From Lachnospiraceae bacterium (lineage in GTDB: Bacteria > Bacillota > Clostridia > Lachnospirales > Lachnospiraceae): a stretch of DNA of 51,225 nucleotides. The notes beneath the pieces were generated by a model. It ran no database searches and had not been told where the DNA came from. It worked only from the letters and a program-made list of their open reading frames with translations. This document shows positions 7,363 to 14,832 of this stretch, one piece after another. The DNA lies in assembly GCA_017552715.1 (NCBI GenBank), contig JAFZOW010000050.1:1-51225 (forward strand). Direction: 5' to 3'. Each line of letters begins with the position of its first letter. Position 1 is the stretch's first letter. Made by a program: the position numbers and the translations under genes.

Positions 7363-9648
7363 ATGGGACTTCTGGATGAACTGAACGATAAACAGTACGA
7401 AGCGGCCACCCATGTGGACGGCCCCTTACTGATCATTGCAGGTGCCGGCTCGGGCAAGACCAAGGCCATCACCCACCGGATCGCCTATCTGATCAAAGAG
7501 GTGGGGATCAATCCCTGGAATATCATGGCCATCACCTTTACCAATAAGGCTGCCGGAGAGATGCGGGAACGCGTGGACCGTATCGTGGGAGAAGGCAGCG
7601 AGGGCGTATGGGTCATGACCTTTCACTCCAGCTGTGTACGCATCCCGCGGCGTCATATCGATCAGATCGGCTATGACAACAGCTTTACGATCTACGATAC
7701 GGATGATTCCAAGAGCGTGATGAAGGCTGTGTTCAAGAAGCTTCAGTTCGATCCCAAGCAGATCAAGGAAGCTACAGTGCTGCGGGAGATCAGCAATGCC
7801 AAGAACGAGCTGCTGGGCCCTGCGGAATATGAGGAGCTGTACCGGGGGGATTTCGGACGGAAACGTTTTGTGGAAGCATATAAGGAGTATCAGGAGACCC
7901 TGTTTAAGAACAACGCTCTGGACTTTGACGACCTGCTGCGTATGACGGTGCACCTCTTTAAGGAATGCCCGGAGGTGCTGGAGAACTATCAGCGGCGTTT
8001 TCAGTATATCTGTGTGGATGAGTATCAGGATACGAACAATGCCCAGTTCGAACTGGTAAAGCTTCTGGCCGGGGAGCGGAAGAACATCTGCGTGGTGGGT
8101 GACGATGACCAGTCCATCTACAAATTCCGCGGCGCCAATATCATGAACATCCTGAACTTTGAAAAGGTGTTCCGTGGGGCGAAGGTGATCAAACTGGAGC
8201 AGAATTACCGGAGTACGAAAAACATCCTGGACGCTGCCAATGCGGTGATCGCCAATAACCGGGGGCGCAAGGAAAAAGCCCTGTGGACCGAGCGGGCGGC
8301 GGATGAGCCCGTGCGTTTCCGGCAGTACGATACCGGCCGGGAGGAAGCGGCGGAGGTGGTGTCGGAGATGTGCCGCCTGCACCGGAAGGGAGAGGGGGAC
8401 TGGAAGGATTTTGCCATCCTTTACCGTACCAACGCCCAGTCCCGTGAATTTGAAGAAGCCTTTGTACGGGAAAATGTGCCCTACTATATCGTTGGGGCGG
8501 TGAACTTCTATGCCAGACGCGAGATCAAGGATGTGCTGGCTTATTTAAAGACCATCGATAACGCAAAGGATGATCTGGCGGTGCGGCGCATCATCAATGT
8601 GCCCAAACGGGGCATAGGTGCTACCACGCTGCAGAAGGCGGCAGACTATGCTGCCGTGAACGGGCTGGATCTTTTTGAAGCCTGCAGCCGGGCCTCCCAG
8701 ATCCCGGGGATCGGAAAGGCCGGGGCAAAGGTGGAGGCTTTTGCACGGATGATCGAGGGCTACCGCAGGATCCTTTCGGATTACGGGATACTGGAGACCT
8801 TAAAGCATCTGCTGGACGAAAGCGGCTATCTGGAAGAGATCCGGGCCTCCGATGAGGATGATGCCCAGGAGAGGCTGGAAAACGTGGAGGAATTCGTAAA
8901 CCGCGTGGCAGTCTTTGAGGAGGAGCATCCGGAGGGGACGCTGTCCGAGCTGCTGGAGGAGGTGGCTCTGGTGAGTGACCTGGATAATGCGGATACGGAG
9001 ACTTCCCGGGTGCTGCTCATGACCGTCCATTCCGCCAAGGGGCTTGAATTCCCCAGGGTATGGCTCTGCGGTATGGAGGACGGGATATTCCCCGGTTATC
9101 TGACCATTAACAGCGATGATCCGAAGGACCTGGAGGAGGAGCGTCGCCTGGCTTATGTGGCCATTACCCGGGCCAAGGATGTGCTGACCATCACGGCGGC
9201 ACGCTCCCGCATGATCCGGGGGGAGACCCAGTATAATGCGGTGAGCCGCTTTGTGAAGGAGATCCCGCAGGAACTGCTTTCCGGAGAACTTCCGAAGGCA
9301 CGCCGGCGTTTTGACGAGGAGTACGATGAGGAAGATGCACCGAGACGGGCCTTCCGGGAGATGCCCTTCGGCAGGGCGGATGATGGGCCGAGAGGAGGCT
9401 TCATCCCCCGGAAGCTGCCTTCCGTGCCGCAGCATCCCAAGGCCCCCGTGAAGCTGTCCACGGTGGCGGAGCTGTCCATCAAAGAACCGGATTATACGGT
9501 AGGCGACCGGGTACGGCATGTAAAATACGGGGAGGGCGAAGTACTGGCCATGGAGAAAAAGCCCCGGGACTGGCAGGTTACGGTGAATTTTGATACCGCG
9601 GGCCAGAAGGTCATGTATGCCGCTTTCGCCAGACTGGAAAAGCTATGA
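7363..9648 (+). CDS. pcrA: ATP-dependent DNA helicase PcrA/UvrD
   Basis: Superfamily 1A 3'-5' helicase for repair and for clearing replication obstacles. Walker A GAGSGKT is at residues 27-33. Further motifs: TFTNKAAGEMRERV (Ia), VDEYQDTN (II), VVGDDDQSIYKFRGA (III), EQNYRSTKNIL (IV), TVHSAKGLEFPRVWL (V) and EERRLAYVAITRAKD (VI). The C-terminal segment (about 700-761) is the Tudor-like tail typical of Gram-positive PcrA. Length 761. Motif Ib reads CVRIPRRHID where Leu is usual in place of Pro. AAGGAAAG precedes ATG 7363, and the stop overlaps a possible ATG of the next gene. Confidence 0.96.
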   Translation: MGLLDELNDKQYEAATHVDGPLLIIAGAGSGKTKAITHRIAYLIKEVGINPWNIMAITFTNKAAGEMRERVDRIVGEGSEGVWVMTFHSSCVRIPRRHIDQIGYDNSFTIYDTDDSKSVMKAVFKKLQFDPKQIKEATVLREISNAKNELLGPAEYEELYRGDFGRKRFVEAYKEYQETLFKNNALDFDDLLRMTVHLFKECPEVLENYQRRFQYICVDEYQDTNNAQFELVKLLAGERKNICVVGDDDQSIYKFRGANIMNILNFEKVFRGAKVIKLEQNYRSTKNILDAANAVIANNRGRKEKALWTERAADEPVRFRQYDTGREEAAEVVSEMCRLHRKGEGDWKDFAILYRTNAQSREFEEAFVRENVPYYIVGAVNFYARREIKDVLAYLKTIDNAKDDLAVRRIINVPKRGIGATTLQKAADYAAVNGLDLFEACSRASQIPGIGKAGAKVEAFARMIEGYRRILSDYGILETLKHLLDESGYLEEIRASDEDDAQERLENVEEFVNRVAVFEEEHPEGTLSELLEEVALVSDLDNADTETSRVLLMTVHSAKGLEFPRVWLCGMEDGIFPGYLTINSDDPKDLEEERRLAYVAITRAKDVLTITAARSRMIRGETQYNAVSRFVKEIPQELLSGELPKARRRFDEEYDEEDAPRRAFREMPFGRADDGPRGGFIPRKLPSVPQHPKAPVKLSTVAELSIKEPDYTVGDRVRHVKYGEGEVLAMEKKPRDWQVTVNFDTAGQKVMYAAFARLEKL

Positions 9649-9671
9649 TCGACAGACAGAAAGGAAATGGG

Positions 9672-11192
9672 ATGAAACATCTGAAAAAACTGACACTCCT
9701 GCATTCCAATGATATGCACGGGGATTTTCTGGCGGAAAAGATCGATGATCGGCTGGTAGGAGGCATCTCCCTTCTGTCGGGCTATATCTGCAAGGTGCGG
9801 CAGGAAGAAGAAAGCGTTCTCTATGCCATAGCCGGAGATATGTTCTGCGGCTCCATCATCGATTCCGAGTTTCACGGCATGTCCACGATACAGCTCATGA
9901 ACCTCCTTTCCCCGGATATCGTGACTCTGGGGAATCATGAGGTGGATTACGGGGTGGCCCATCTGCTCTTTCTGGAAAAATGCGCGGAATTCCCCATCGT
10001 GAACGCGAACCTTTATATCCGGACCAACCATGCCAGGCTTTTCGATCCCTGCCGCATCATCGAGATCAACGGCATGAAGATCCTCTTTATCGGTATCATC
10101 ACCGAGATCACACTGATGAAGTGCAGGATGGACAAATTGATCGGGAGCTTCATCACACTGGAGGATGCGGCGGCGGAGGTCGGTCGGATCTGCAATGTTT
10201 ACAACTCCATGGATGTGGATATGACGGTCCTGCTGACACATATCGGCCTGGAGGAAGATAAGAAGCTGGCGGCCATGCTGGATCCTTCCTGGGGCGTGGA
10301 TATGATCATCGGCGGCCACTCCCATGATTTTATGAAGGAGCCTGCGGTGGTGAACGGTATACCCATCGTACAGGCCGGCACCGGGACCGATCAGATCGGA
10401 CGCTTCGATCTGCTGATCGATACCGATGAAAACCGTATCGACAGCTACAGCTGGACGCCGGTGGCGATCAATGAGGACAACTGCCCCCGGGATCCGGCCA
10501 TAGAGGAAGCGATCCGTACTTATAAGGACCAGACAGACGAAAAATACGGGCGTATCCTGACCAAATTCGTTAGGAAACTCACGGCGCCCTATCAGGTGGT
10601 GGAAACGGAGATCGGGGATCTTTTTGCCGATGCGATGAAGGATGCGCTGGGGGTGGATATCTTCCTGATGGCTTCCGGCTCCATCCGTGTTAAGGAATTC
10701 GGCCCCGTGGTCACCAAGGGGGACTTTGATGAGTGTTTTCCTTTTGATGATTCCGCCCATGTGACTTACTGGACCGGTGCGCAGCTGAAACATGGCTTCC
10801 TGAGGATACTCAGGGATGAAACGCTGGAAGGGGAGCATACGGAGTTTTATCAGGTATCCCACGGGGTAGAGCTGGAGTATGATCAGAAGAGCCATTCGAT
10901 CATCCGCTTCTGCTTTGAGGGGGAGCCTGTGGAAGATGACAGGATCTACTCCGTTGGCCTGCAGGATTTCCATTACAAGAATCTGAAGGATTCCTTTGAT
11001 CTGGAGCATGAGGAGATTCAGAAGAATCATCCCTCGCGTGAGGTGGCGAGCTCCTGCTGCCAGATCATAGAGGAGAACCTGCAGAACGGACAGCATCAGA
11101 ATGTGCGGACCGAGGGAAGGCTGGTGATCCGTTTCACGGAGGAATCCTGGGAAAAGCTTCAGAAAGTGAAGGCCGGCCGGGAAAAAAAGTAA
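9672..11192 (+). CDS. Cytoplasmic 5'-nucleotidase-family metallophosphoesterase
   Basis: Two-domain enzyme of the UshA/5'-nucleotidase family that removes phosphate from nucleotides or related esters. ATG 9672 follows AAAGGAAA; a start at 9645 overlapping the pcrA stop is also possible. The N-terminal calcineurin-like domain has HSNDMHGD, GDMFCGS, TLGNHEVDYG and GGHSHD, the di-metal ligand motifs. The C-terminal half (about 300-490) matches the 5'-nucleotidase substrate domain. There is no signal peptide, although most relatives are exported, so the enzyme should act in the cytoplasm. Purine genes lie upstream, which fits a nucleotide-salvage role without proving it. Confidence 0.88.
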   Translation: MKHLKKLTLLHSNDMHGDFLAEKIDDRLVGGISLLSGYICKVRQEEESVLYAIAGDMFCGSIIDSEFHGMSTIQLMNLLSPDIVTLGNHEVDYGVAHLLFLEKCAEFPIVNANLYIRTNHARLFDPCRIIEINGMKILFIGIITEITLMKCRMDKLIGSFITLEDAAAEVGRICNVYNSMDVDMTVLLTHIGLEEDKKLAAMLDPSWGVDMIIGGHSHDFMKEPAVVNGIPIVQAGTGTDQIGRFDLLIDTDENRIDSYSWTPVAINEDNCPRDPAIEEAIRTYKDQTDEKYGRILTKFVRKLTAPYQVVETEIGDLFADAMKDALGVDIFLMASGSIRVKEFGPVVTKGDFDECFPFDDSAHVTYWTGAQLKHGFLRILRDETLEGEHTEFYQVSHGVELEYDQKSHSIIRFCFEGEPVEDDRIYSVGLQDFHYKNLKDSFDLEHEEIQKNHPSREVASSCCQIIEENLQNGQHQNVRTEGRLVIRFTEESWEKLQKVKAGREKK

Positions 11193-11318
11193 GAGAAAAA
11201 GAAAACACTGGAAAAAATGAAATATCTGTGTTATCATCATATCAGACAGCTGTTTGAAACGGCTTAAAAGAGTATGCGACCGGCAGATGCCGGAATAAAA
11301 GCGGTTCAGGAGGGCATT
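11193..11318 (+). other. Intergenic region, no strong signal
   Basis: 126 bases with no convincing gene. TATCAT at 11233-11238 could be a -10 element, but the matching -35 (TGGAAA, 18-bp spacing) is poor. CAGGAGGG (11307-11314) is the ribosome site of the next gene. Confidence 0.35.
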
Positions 11319-11609
11319 ATGACTAGCAAAGTTGAAGATGTACTGGCAGCGGTGAAGCTGGGAGATCTGCTGACGAGGAAGCAGGAGCCGGTGATCGAGG
11401 TGAAGGAGAAGAACTCCACCTTAAAGACCGTTCTGATCATTCTCGGGATCGTGACCGTAGTGGCTGTGATCGCTTTTGCGGTTTATAAGTTCATGACTCC
11501 GGATTATCTGGATGATTTTGATGATGATTTCGACGATGATTTCGATGATGATTTCTTCGACGATGACGATCTGGTCGTAGACGAATCCAAGAAATCTGAA
11601 GCAGAATAA
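11319..11609 (+). CDS. Small single-span membrane protein with Asp-rich tail
   Basis: A 96-residue protein. ATG 11319 follows CAGGAGGG; an earlier in-frame start at 11274 lacks one. Residues 1-33 are soluble (KVEDVLAAVKLGDLL), about 37-59 form one hydrophobic helix, and the tail is a run of Asp/Phe repeats (DDFDDDFDDDF) followed by an acidic end. The tail could bind cations or a basic partner; no enzymatic motif exists. I do not recognise a characterised relative, so function is unknown. Confidence 0.7.
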   Translation: MTSKVEDVLAAVKLGDLLTRKQEPVIEVKEKNSTLKTVLIILGIVTVVAVIAFAVYKFMTPDYLDDFDDDFDDDFDDDFFDDDDLVVDESKKSEAE

Positions 11610-11633
11610 GTTTTTTTGAAAAAGATCATGGAT

Positions 11634-11655
11634 AAGCGGGAAGTGATTCCCGCTT
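11634..11655 (+). terminator. Hairpin before the rRNA methyltransferase gene
   Basis: AAGCGGGAA (11634-11642), loop GTGA, TTCCCGCTT (11647-11655): a perfect 9-bp stem. Only three T follow the following G, so termination would be weak. It ends 16 bases before the next ATG and could instead affect translation there. Confidence 0.4.
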
Positions 11656-11671
11656 GTTTGCGTGGGGAGAT

Positions 11672-13057
11672 ATGAAAAAAGGACAGATTTACGAGGGGAT
11701 CGTTGAACGCATGGATTTTCCGAATAAAGGGATCGTGCGGGTGGATACGGAAGAGGGGCCGGAGTATGCCGCGGTAAAGGATGCGCTTCCGGGAAGAAGG
11801 GTTTCCTTTGTGGTAACCAAGCGCCGCGGCGGAAAAGCGGAAGGCCGGCTTAAGGGTGTGCTTGAGAAAGCAGCCTGCGAGAAGGCCGGACTGGGCTGTC
11901 CTCATGCCGGGATCTGCGGCGGCTGTCTCTATCAGGGCTTTCCCTATGAAGAGACACTTAAGATCAAAGAGGCCCAGATAAAGCGGCTTTTGGGGGCGTA
12001 TACGGCGGACAGCATATATGAGGGGATCGTGGAGAGCCCCTTAAGGGAAGGCTACCGCAACAAGATGGAATATACCTTCGGCGATGAGTACATGGACGGA
12101 CCGCTGGCTCTGGGTCTGCATAAGAAGGGCAGTTTTTACGATATACTGCCGGTTCCCGACTGCAGGATCGCACCGGAGGATTTCGGGAGGATCCTGGCAT
12201 ACACGCTGGGATTCTTCAGGGAACGGGGCATAGCCCATTACCACAGGATGAAGCATACGGGTATCCTCAGGCATCTTCTGCTGCGCCGCGGGGAAGGGGC
12301 CGGTGAGCTTCTGGCCGGACTGGTGAGTACCTCGAGTGAAGCGCTGAACGGGGATATGCTGAGGGAATGGAAGGAAGGATTGCTTACTCTGCCGCTTAAG
12401 GGAAGCTTTGCGGGGATACTTCATATCGTGAATGACAGTCCTGCGGATGCGGTAAAATGTGACCGCATGGAGATCCTCTACGGGGAGGATTCCTTTACCG
12501 AGCATATCCTGGAACTGCAGTTTAAGGTCTCGACTTTCTCCTTCTTTCAGACCAACAGCCGGGGGGCAGAGAAGCTTTATACTATGGCAAGGGACTTCCT
12601 TACGGCCGGCGGCATCCACGGAACGGTCTATGATCTGTACAGCGGTACGGGCACCATTGCGCAGCTTTTAAGTCCTGCGGCGGAACGCGTGGTGGGAGTG
12701 GAAATCGTGGAAGAAGCGGTGGAAGCGGCCCGGGAGAACGCGGAGCGCAACGGGATCGGCAATTGTGAATTCATTGCAGGGGATGTGCTGAAGGTCCTGG
12801 AGGAGCTGGAGGGCAAACCGGATGTGGTGGTGCTGGATCCGCCCCGAGATGGCGTTCATCCGAAGGCCTTATCCCGCATCCTTTCCTATGGGGTGAAGAA
12901 CATCCTTTATATCTCCTGCAAGCCCAGCAGTCTGGCGAGAGATATGGAAGCCGTTTCCGCTGCCGGCTACCGCATCCGGAGATGGGGGATGGTGGACATG
13001 TTCCCCTTTACCGGGAATACAGAAGTCTGTTGTCTCCTTGAACAGCAAAAGCCGTGA
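11672..13057 (+). CDS. rlmD: 23S rRNA (uracil-C5)-methyltransferase, RumA/RlmD type
   Basis: SAM-dependent enzyme making 5-methyluridine in 23S rRNA. ATG 11672 follows GGGGAG and gives the start MKKGQIYEGIVERMDFPNKG. Order: TRAM RNA-binding domain (about 1-60), a Cys cluster C69, C76, C82, C85 (CPHAGICGGC) expected to hold a 4Fe-4S cluster, a central domain, then the methyltransferase fold with DLYSGTGTIAQLL (SAM site), LDPPRDGVHPK, and the catalytic Cys in YISCKPSSLARD. 461 residues is normal. Which uracil (or pair, as for RlmCD) is modified cannot be read. It stands alone between two small membrane-protein genes. Confidence 0.92.
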   Translation: MKKGQIYEGIVERMDFPNKGIVRVDTEEGPEYAAVKDALPGRRVSFVVTKRRGGKAEGRLKGVLEKAACEKAGLGCPHAGICGGCLYQGFPYEETLKIKEAQIKRLLGAYTADSIYEGIVESPLREGYRNKMEYTFGDEYMDGPLALGLHKKGSFYDILPVPDCRIAPEDFGRILAYTLGFFRERGIAHYHRMKHTGILRHLLLRRGEGAGELLAGLVSTSSEALNGDMLREWKEGLLTLPLKGSFAGILHIVNDSPADAVKCDRMEILYGEDSFTEHILELQFKVSTFSFFQTNSRGAEKLYTMARDFLTAGGIHGTVYDLYSGTGTIAQLLSPAAERVVGVEIVEEAVEAARENAERNGIGNCEFIAGDVLKVLEELEGKPDVVVLDPPRDGVHPKALSRILSYGVKNILYISCKPSSLARDMEAVSAAGYRIRRWGMVDMFPFTGNTEVCCLLEQQKP

Positions 13058-13129
13058 GGGGACAGCATCGGAAAAGGCAGATATGCCCGGGATCCTTACG
13101 GGCTTAATGAAGGAACTTGGTTAAAAGAG

Positions 13130-13900
13130 ATGAAGAAGAAAAAAAAGATCAGCGTTGTCAGTATAGTACATTATGTTCGTCTGGTATACAGATCCGCACT
13201 GTTTGTCCTGCTTCTGATCAGCTATATACGTTTCAGATTTTTTTCCGAAGCGGCAGTGCTCGAAAGCGTTGAAAAGATGCCGACGATCATATTTATCACC
13301 TGGGCGGTTTTTGCCGTGGAAATGATCATGCGTTTCTTCCCTTCGCGATATGAGAGTCCGGGATGCCAGAAGCAGTTTGCGCGCAACTATATAAAATCCG
13401 GCAGTACGGAGATATCCATACCGGATAATAATGCCACTATGCTGGTGGCCCTGATCTGGGTCGTTTTTAACGCATTCTTTGGGGCCTTGCATATGGCGGG
13501 GATACTGGATGACGGGATCATGATCCTGTTATGCAGCACGTATTCCATCTGTGATATCATATGTATCCTGTTTTTCTGCCCCTTCCAGACATGGTTCATG
13601 AAGAACAAATGCTGCAGCGCCTGCAGGATATATAACTGGGATTATGCCATGATGTTTACGCCGCTGTTTTTTGTGAGAAAGAGCTATACCTGGAGTCTGC
13701 TGGTACTGTCCGTTGCCTTGTTGATCCGCTGGGAGATAACATTCTTCCTGCATCCTGAACGTTTTTCCGAAAAGACCAATGATTATCTGCAGTGCAAAAA
13801 CTGTACGGAAAAGCTCTGTGCCCATAAAAAACAGCTCAATTCCTTATGGAAACAGATCGAGGAATATACGGCGGAGCGGATCAGGCGGCTGAAGAAATAG
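13130..13900 (+). CDS. Unknown multi-span membrane protein with Cys-rich C-terminus
   Basis: A 256-residue protein I cannot assign. A Lys-rich start (MKKKKK) precedes hydrophobic segments at about 17-37, 49-66, 102-122, 127-150 and 178-205. Cysteines cluster in two places: KCCSACRIYNWD (about 162-173) after the fourth helix and CKNCTEKLCAHKK (about 222-234) in the tail. The CxxC plus CxH spacing resembles a small metal-binding knuckle. The last 30 residues are a charged helix. It ends shortly before a strong terminator and is not in the ABC operon that follows. Confidence 0.6.
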   Translation: MKKKKKISVVSIVHYVRLVYRSALFVLLLISYIRFRFFSEAAVLESVEKMPTIIFITWAVFAVEMIMRFFPSRYESPGCQKQFARNYIKSGSTEISIPDNNATMLVALIWVVFNAFFGALHMAGILDDGIMILLCSTYSICDIICILFFCPFQTWFMKNKCCSACRIYNWDYAMMFTPLFFVRKSYTWSLLVLSVALLIRWEITFFLHPERFSEKTNDYLQCKNCTEKLCAHKKQLNSLWKQIEEYTAERIRRLKK

Positions 13901-13935
13901 AAAGATCAAGCTTAAGGATAAGCACTTAATGCCAT

Positions 13936-13970
13936 AAATGCCCCCGGCATCACCGGGAGCATTTTTTATG
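13936..13970. terminator. Intrinsic terminator upstream of the ABC/two-component operon
   Basis: TGCCCCCGG (13939-13947), loop CATCA, CCGGGAGCA (13953-13961) with one mismatch, then TTTTTT. Flanking A and T extend the stem, so it may work in both directions. It separates the unknown membrane protein from the regulated promoter that follows. Confidence 0.85.
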
Positions 13971-13980
13971 CTATGACAGC

Positions 13981-14024
13981 TTCTTAAGGATTTCATAAGA
14001 ATTTCATAGCCCTTTCTTAAAGAA
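13981..14024 (+). promoter_or_regulatory. Four phased 11-bp direct repeats, likely OmpR-type regulator operator
   Basis: Units start at 13981, 13992, 14003 and 14014, exactly 11 bp apart: TTCTTAAG, TTCATAAG, TTCATAGC and TTCTTAAA, i.e. TTC(T/A)TA plus 5 bases. OmpR/PhoB-family regulators bind tandem direct repeats of this period on one face of DNA. The last unit covers the -35 position of the TATAGT promoter. The regulator encoded at 19314 is the natural candidate. Confidence 0.75.
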
Positions 14025-14042
14025 GTCCGGGAACAGATCCTG

Positions 14043-14048
14043 TATAGT
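14043..14048 (+). promoter_or_regulatory. -10 element of the ABC/hydrolase/two-component operon
   Basis: TATAGT at 14043-14048. The sequence 17 bp upstream (14020-14025) is a poor -35 but lies within or beside the fourth direct repeat. A weak -35 covered by the activator site is the usual design of a promoter that needs a phosphorylated response regulator. Confidence 0.6.
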
Positions 14049-14070
14049 GATATCAACGGAGGTACGGAAT

Positions 14071-14829
14071 ATGAAAGCTATCTTAAAAACAGAAAAGTTA
14101 TGCAAAACCTTTTCCAATGAGGGCTTGCAGCAGCACGTGATCAAAAATCTCGACCTTGAGATAATGGAAAAGGACTTTACCGTGATCATGGGATCGTCGG
14201 GTTCGGGAAAGTCGACACTGCTCTATGCCCTGTCGGGAATGGATAAGCCCACTATGGGTAAGGTGTTCTTTAACGATGAAGATATATCAGATTACAGTAA
14301 CGATAAGCTGGCGGTATTCAGAAGAGAGCATTGCGGTTTTGTTTTTCAGAGCATCTACCTGCTGGAGAATATGAATGTCATCGACAACATCCTTACCGGG
14401 GCACTGGTGGCGCAGAAGAATACTCCGGAGCTTGTGGCAGGGGTGAAGGAGCTGCTTAAGAAGGTAGGGATAGATGAGCCGCTGTGGAGGAAATTTCCGA
14501 ATCAGCTTTCCGGAGGTGAGTGCCAGAGGGTGGGGATAGTCAGGGCCATCATAAATGAACCTCAGATACTTTTTGCGGATGAACCTACGGGAGCGTTGAA
14601 TTCATCATCGGGGCAGGATGTACTGGACGTGTTTACGGAACTTCACAAGAGCGGGCAGAGCATCGTGATGGTAACACACGATATAAAAACCGCACTCCGC
14701 GGCTCCAGAGTGATCTATTTAAGAGATGGCGGCGTTGTGGGAGAACACAGAATGCCGGATTATGAAACGGACGATATTACAAAACGCAAGGAATCGTTGC
14801 AGGACTTCTTAAATGAGATGGGATGGTAA
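14071..14829 (+). CDS. ABC transporter ATP-binding protein, BceA/MacB-like
   Basis: Cytoplasmic ATPase driving the adjacent FtsX-type permease. ATG 14071 follows ACGGAGG; a GTG at 14047 lies inside the -10 element and is rejected. Walker A GSSGSGKST is at 41-49, Q-loop at 92, signature LSGGE at 146-150, Walker B ILFADEP at 166-172, and the switch His in VMVTHD. 252 residues, normal for this class. First gene of the operon, 3 bases before the permease gene. BceAB-type and related transporters remove antimicrobial peptides or pull substrates from the membrane; the direction of transport here is not readable. Confidence 0.9.
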   Translation: MKAILKTEKLCKTFSNEGLQQHVIKNLDLEIMEKDFTVIMGSSGSGKSTLLYALSGMDKPTMGKVFFNDEDISDYSNDKLAVFRREHCGFVFQSIYLLENMNVIDNILTGALVAQKNTPELVAGVKELLKKVGIDEPLWRKFPNQLSGGECQRVGIVRAIINEPQILFADEPTGALNSSSGQDVLDVFTELHKSGQSIVMVTHDIKTALRGSRVIYLRDGGVVGEHRMPDYETDDITKRKESLQDFLNEMGW

Positions 14830-14832
14830 GCT

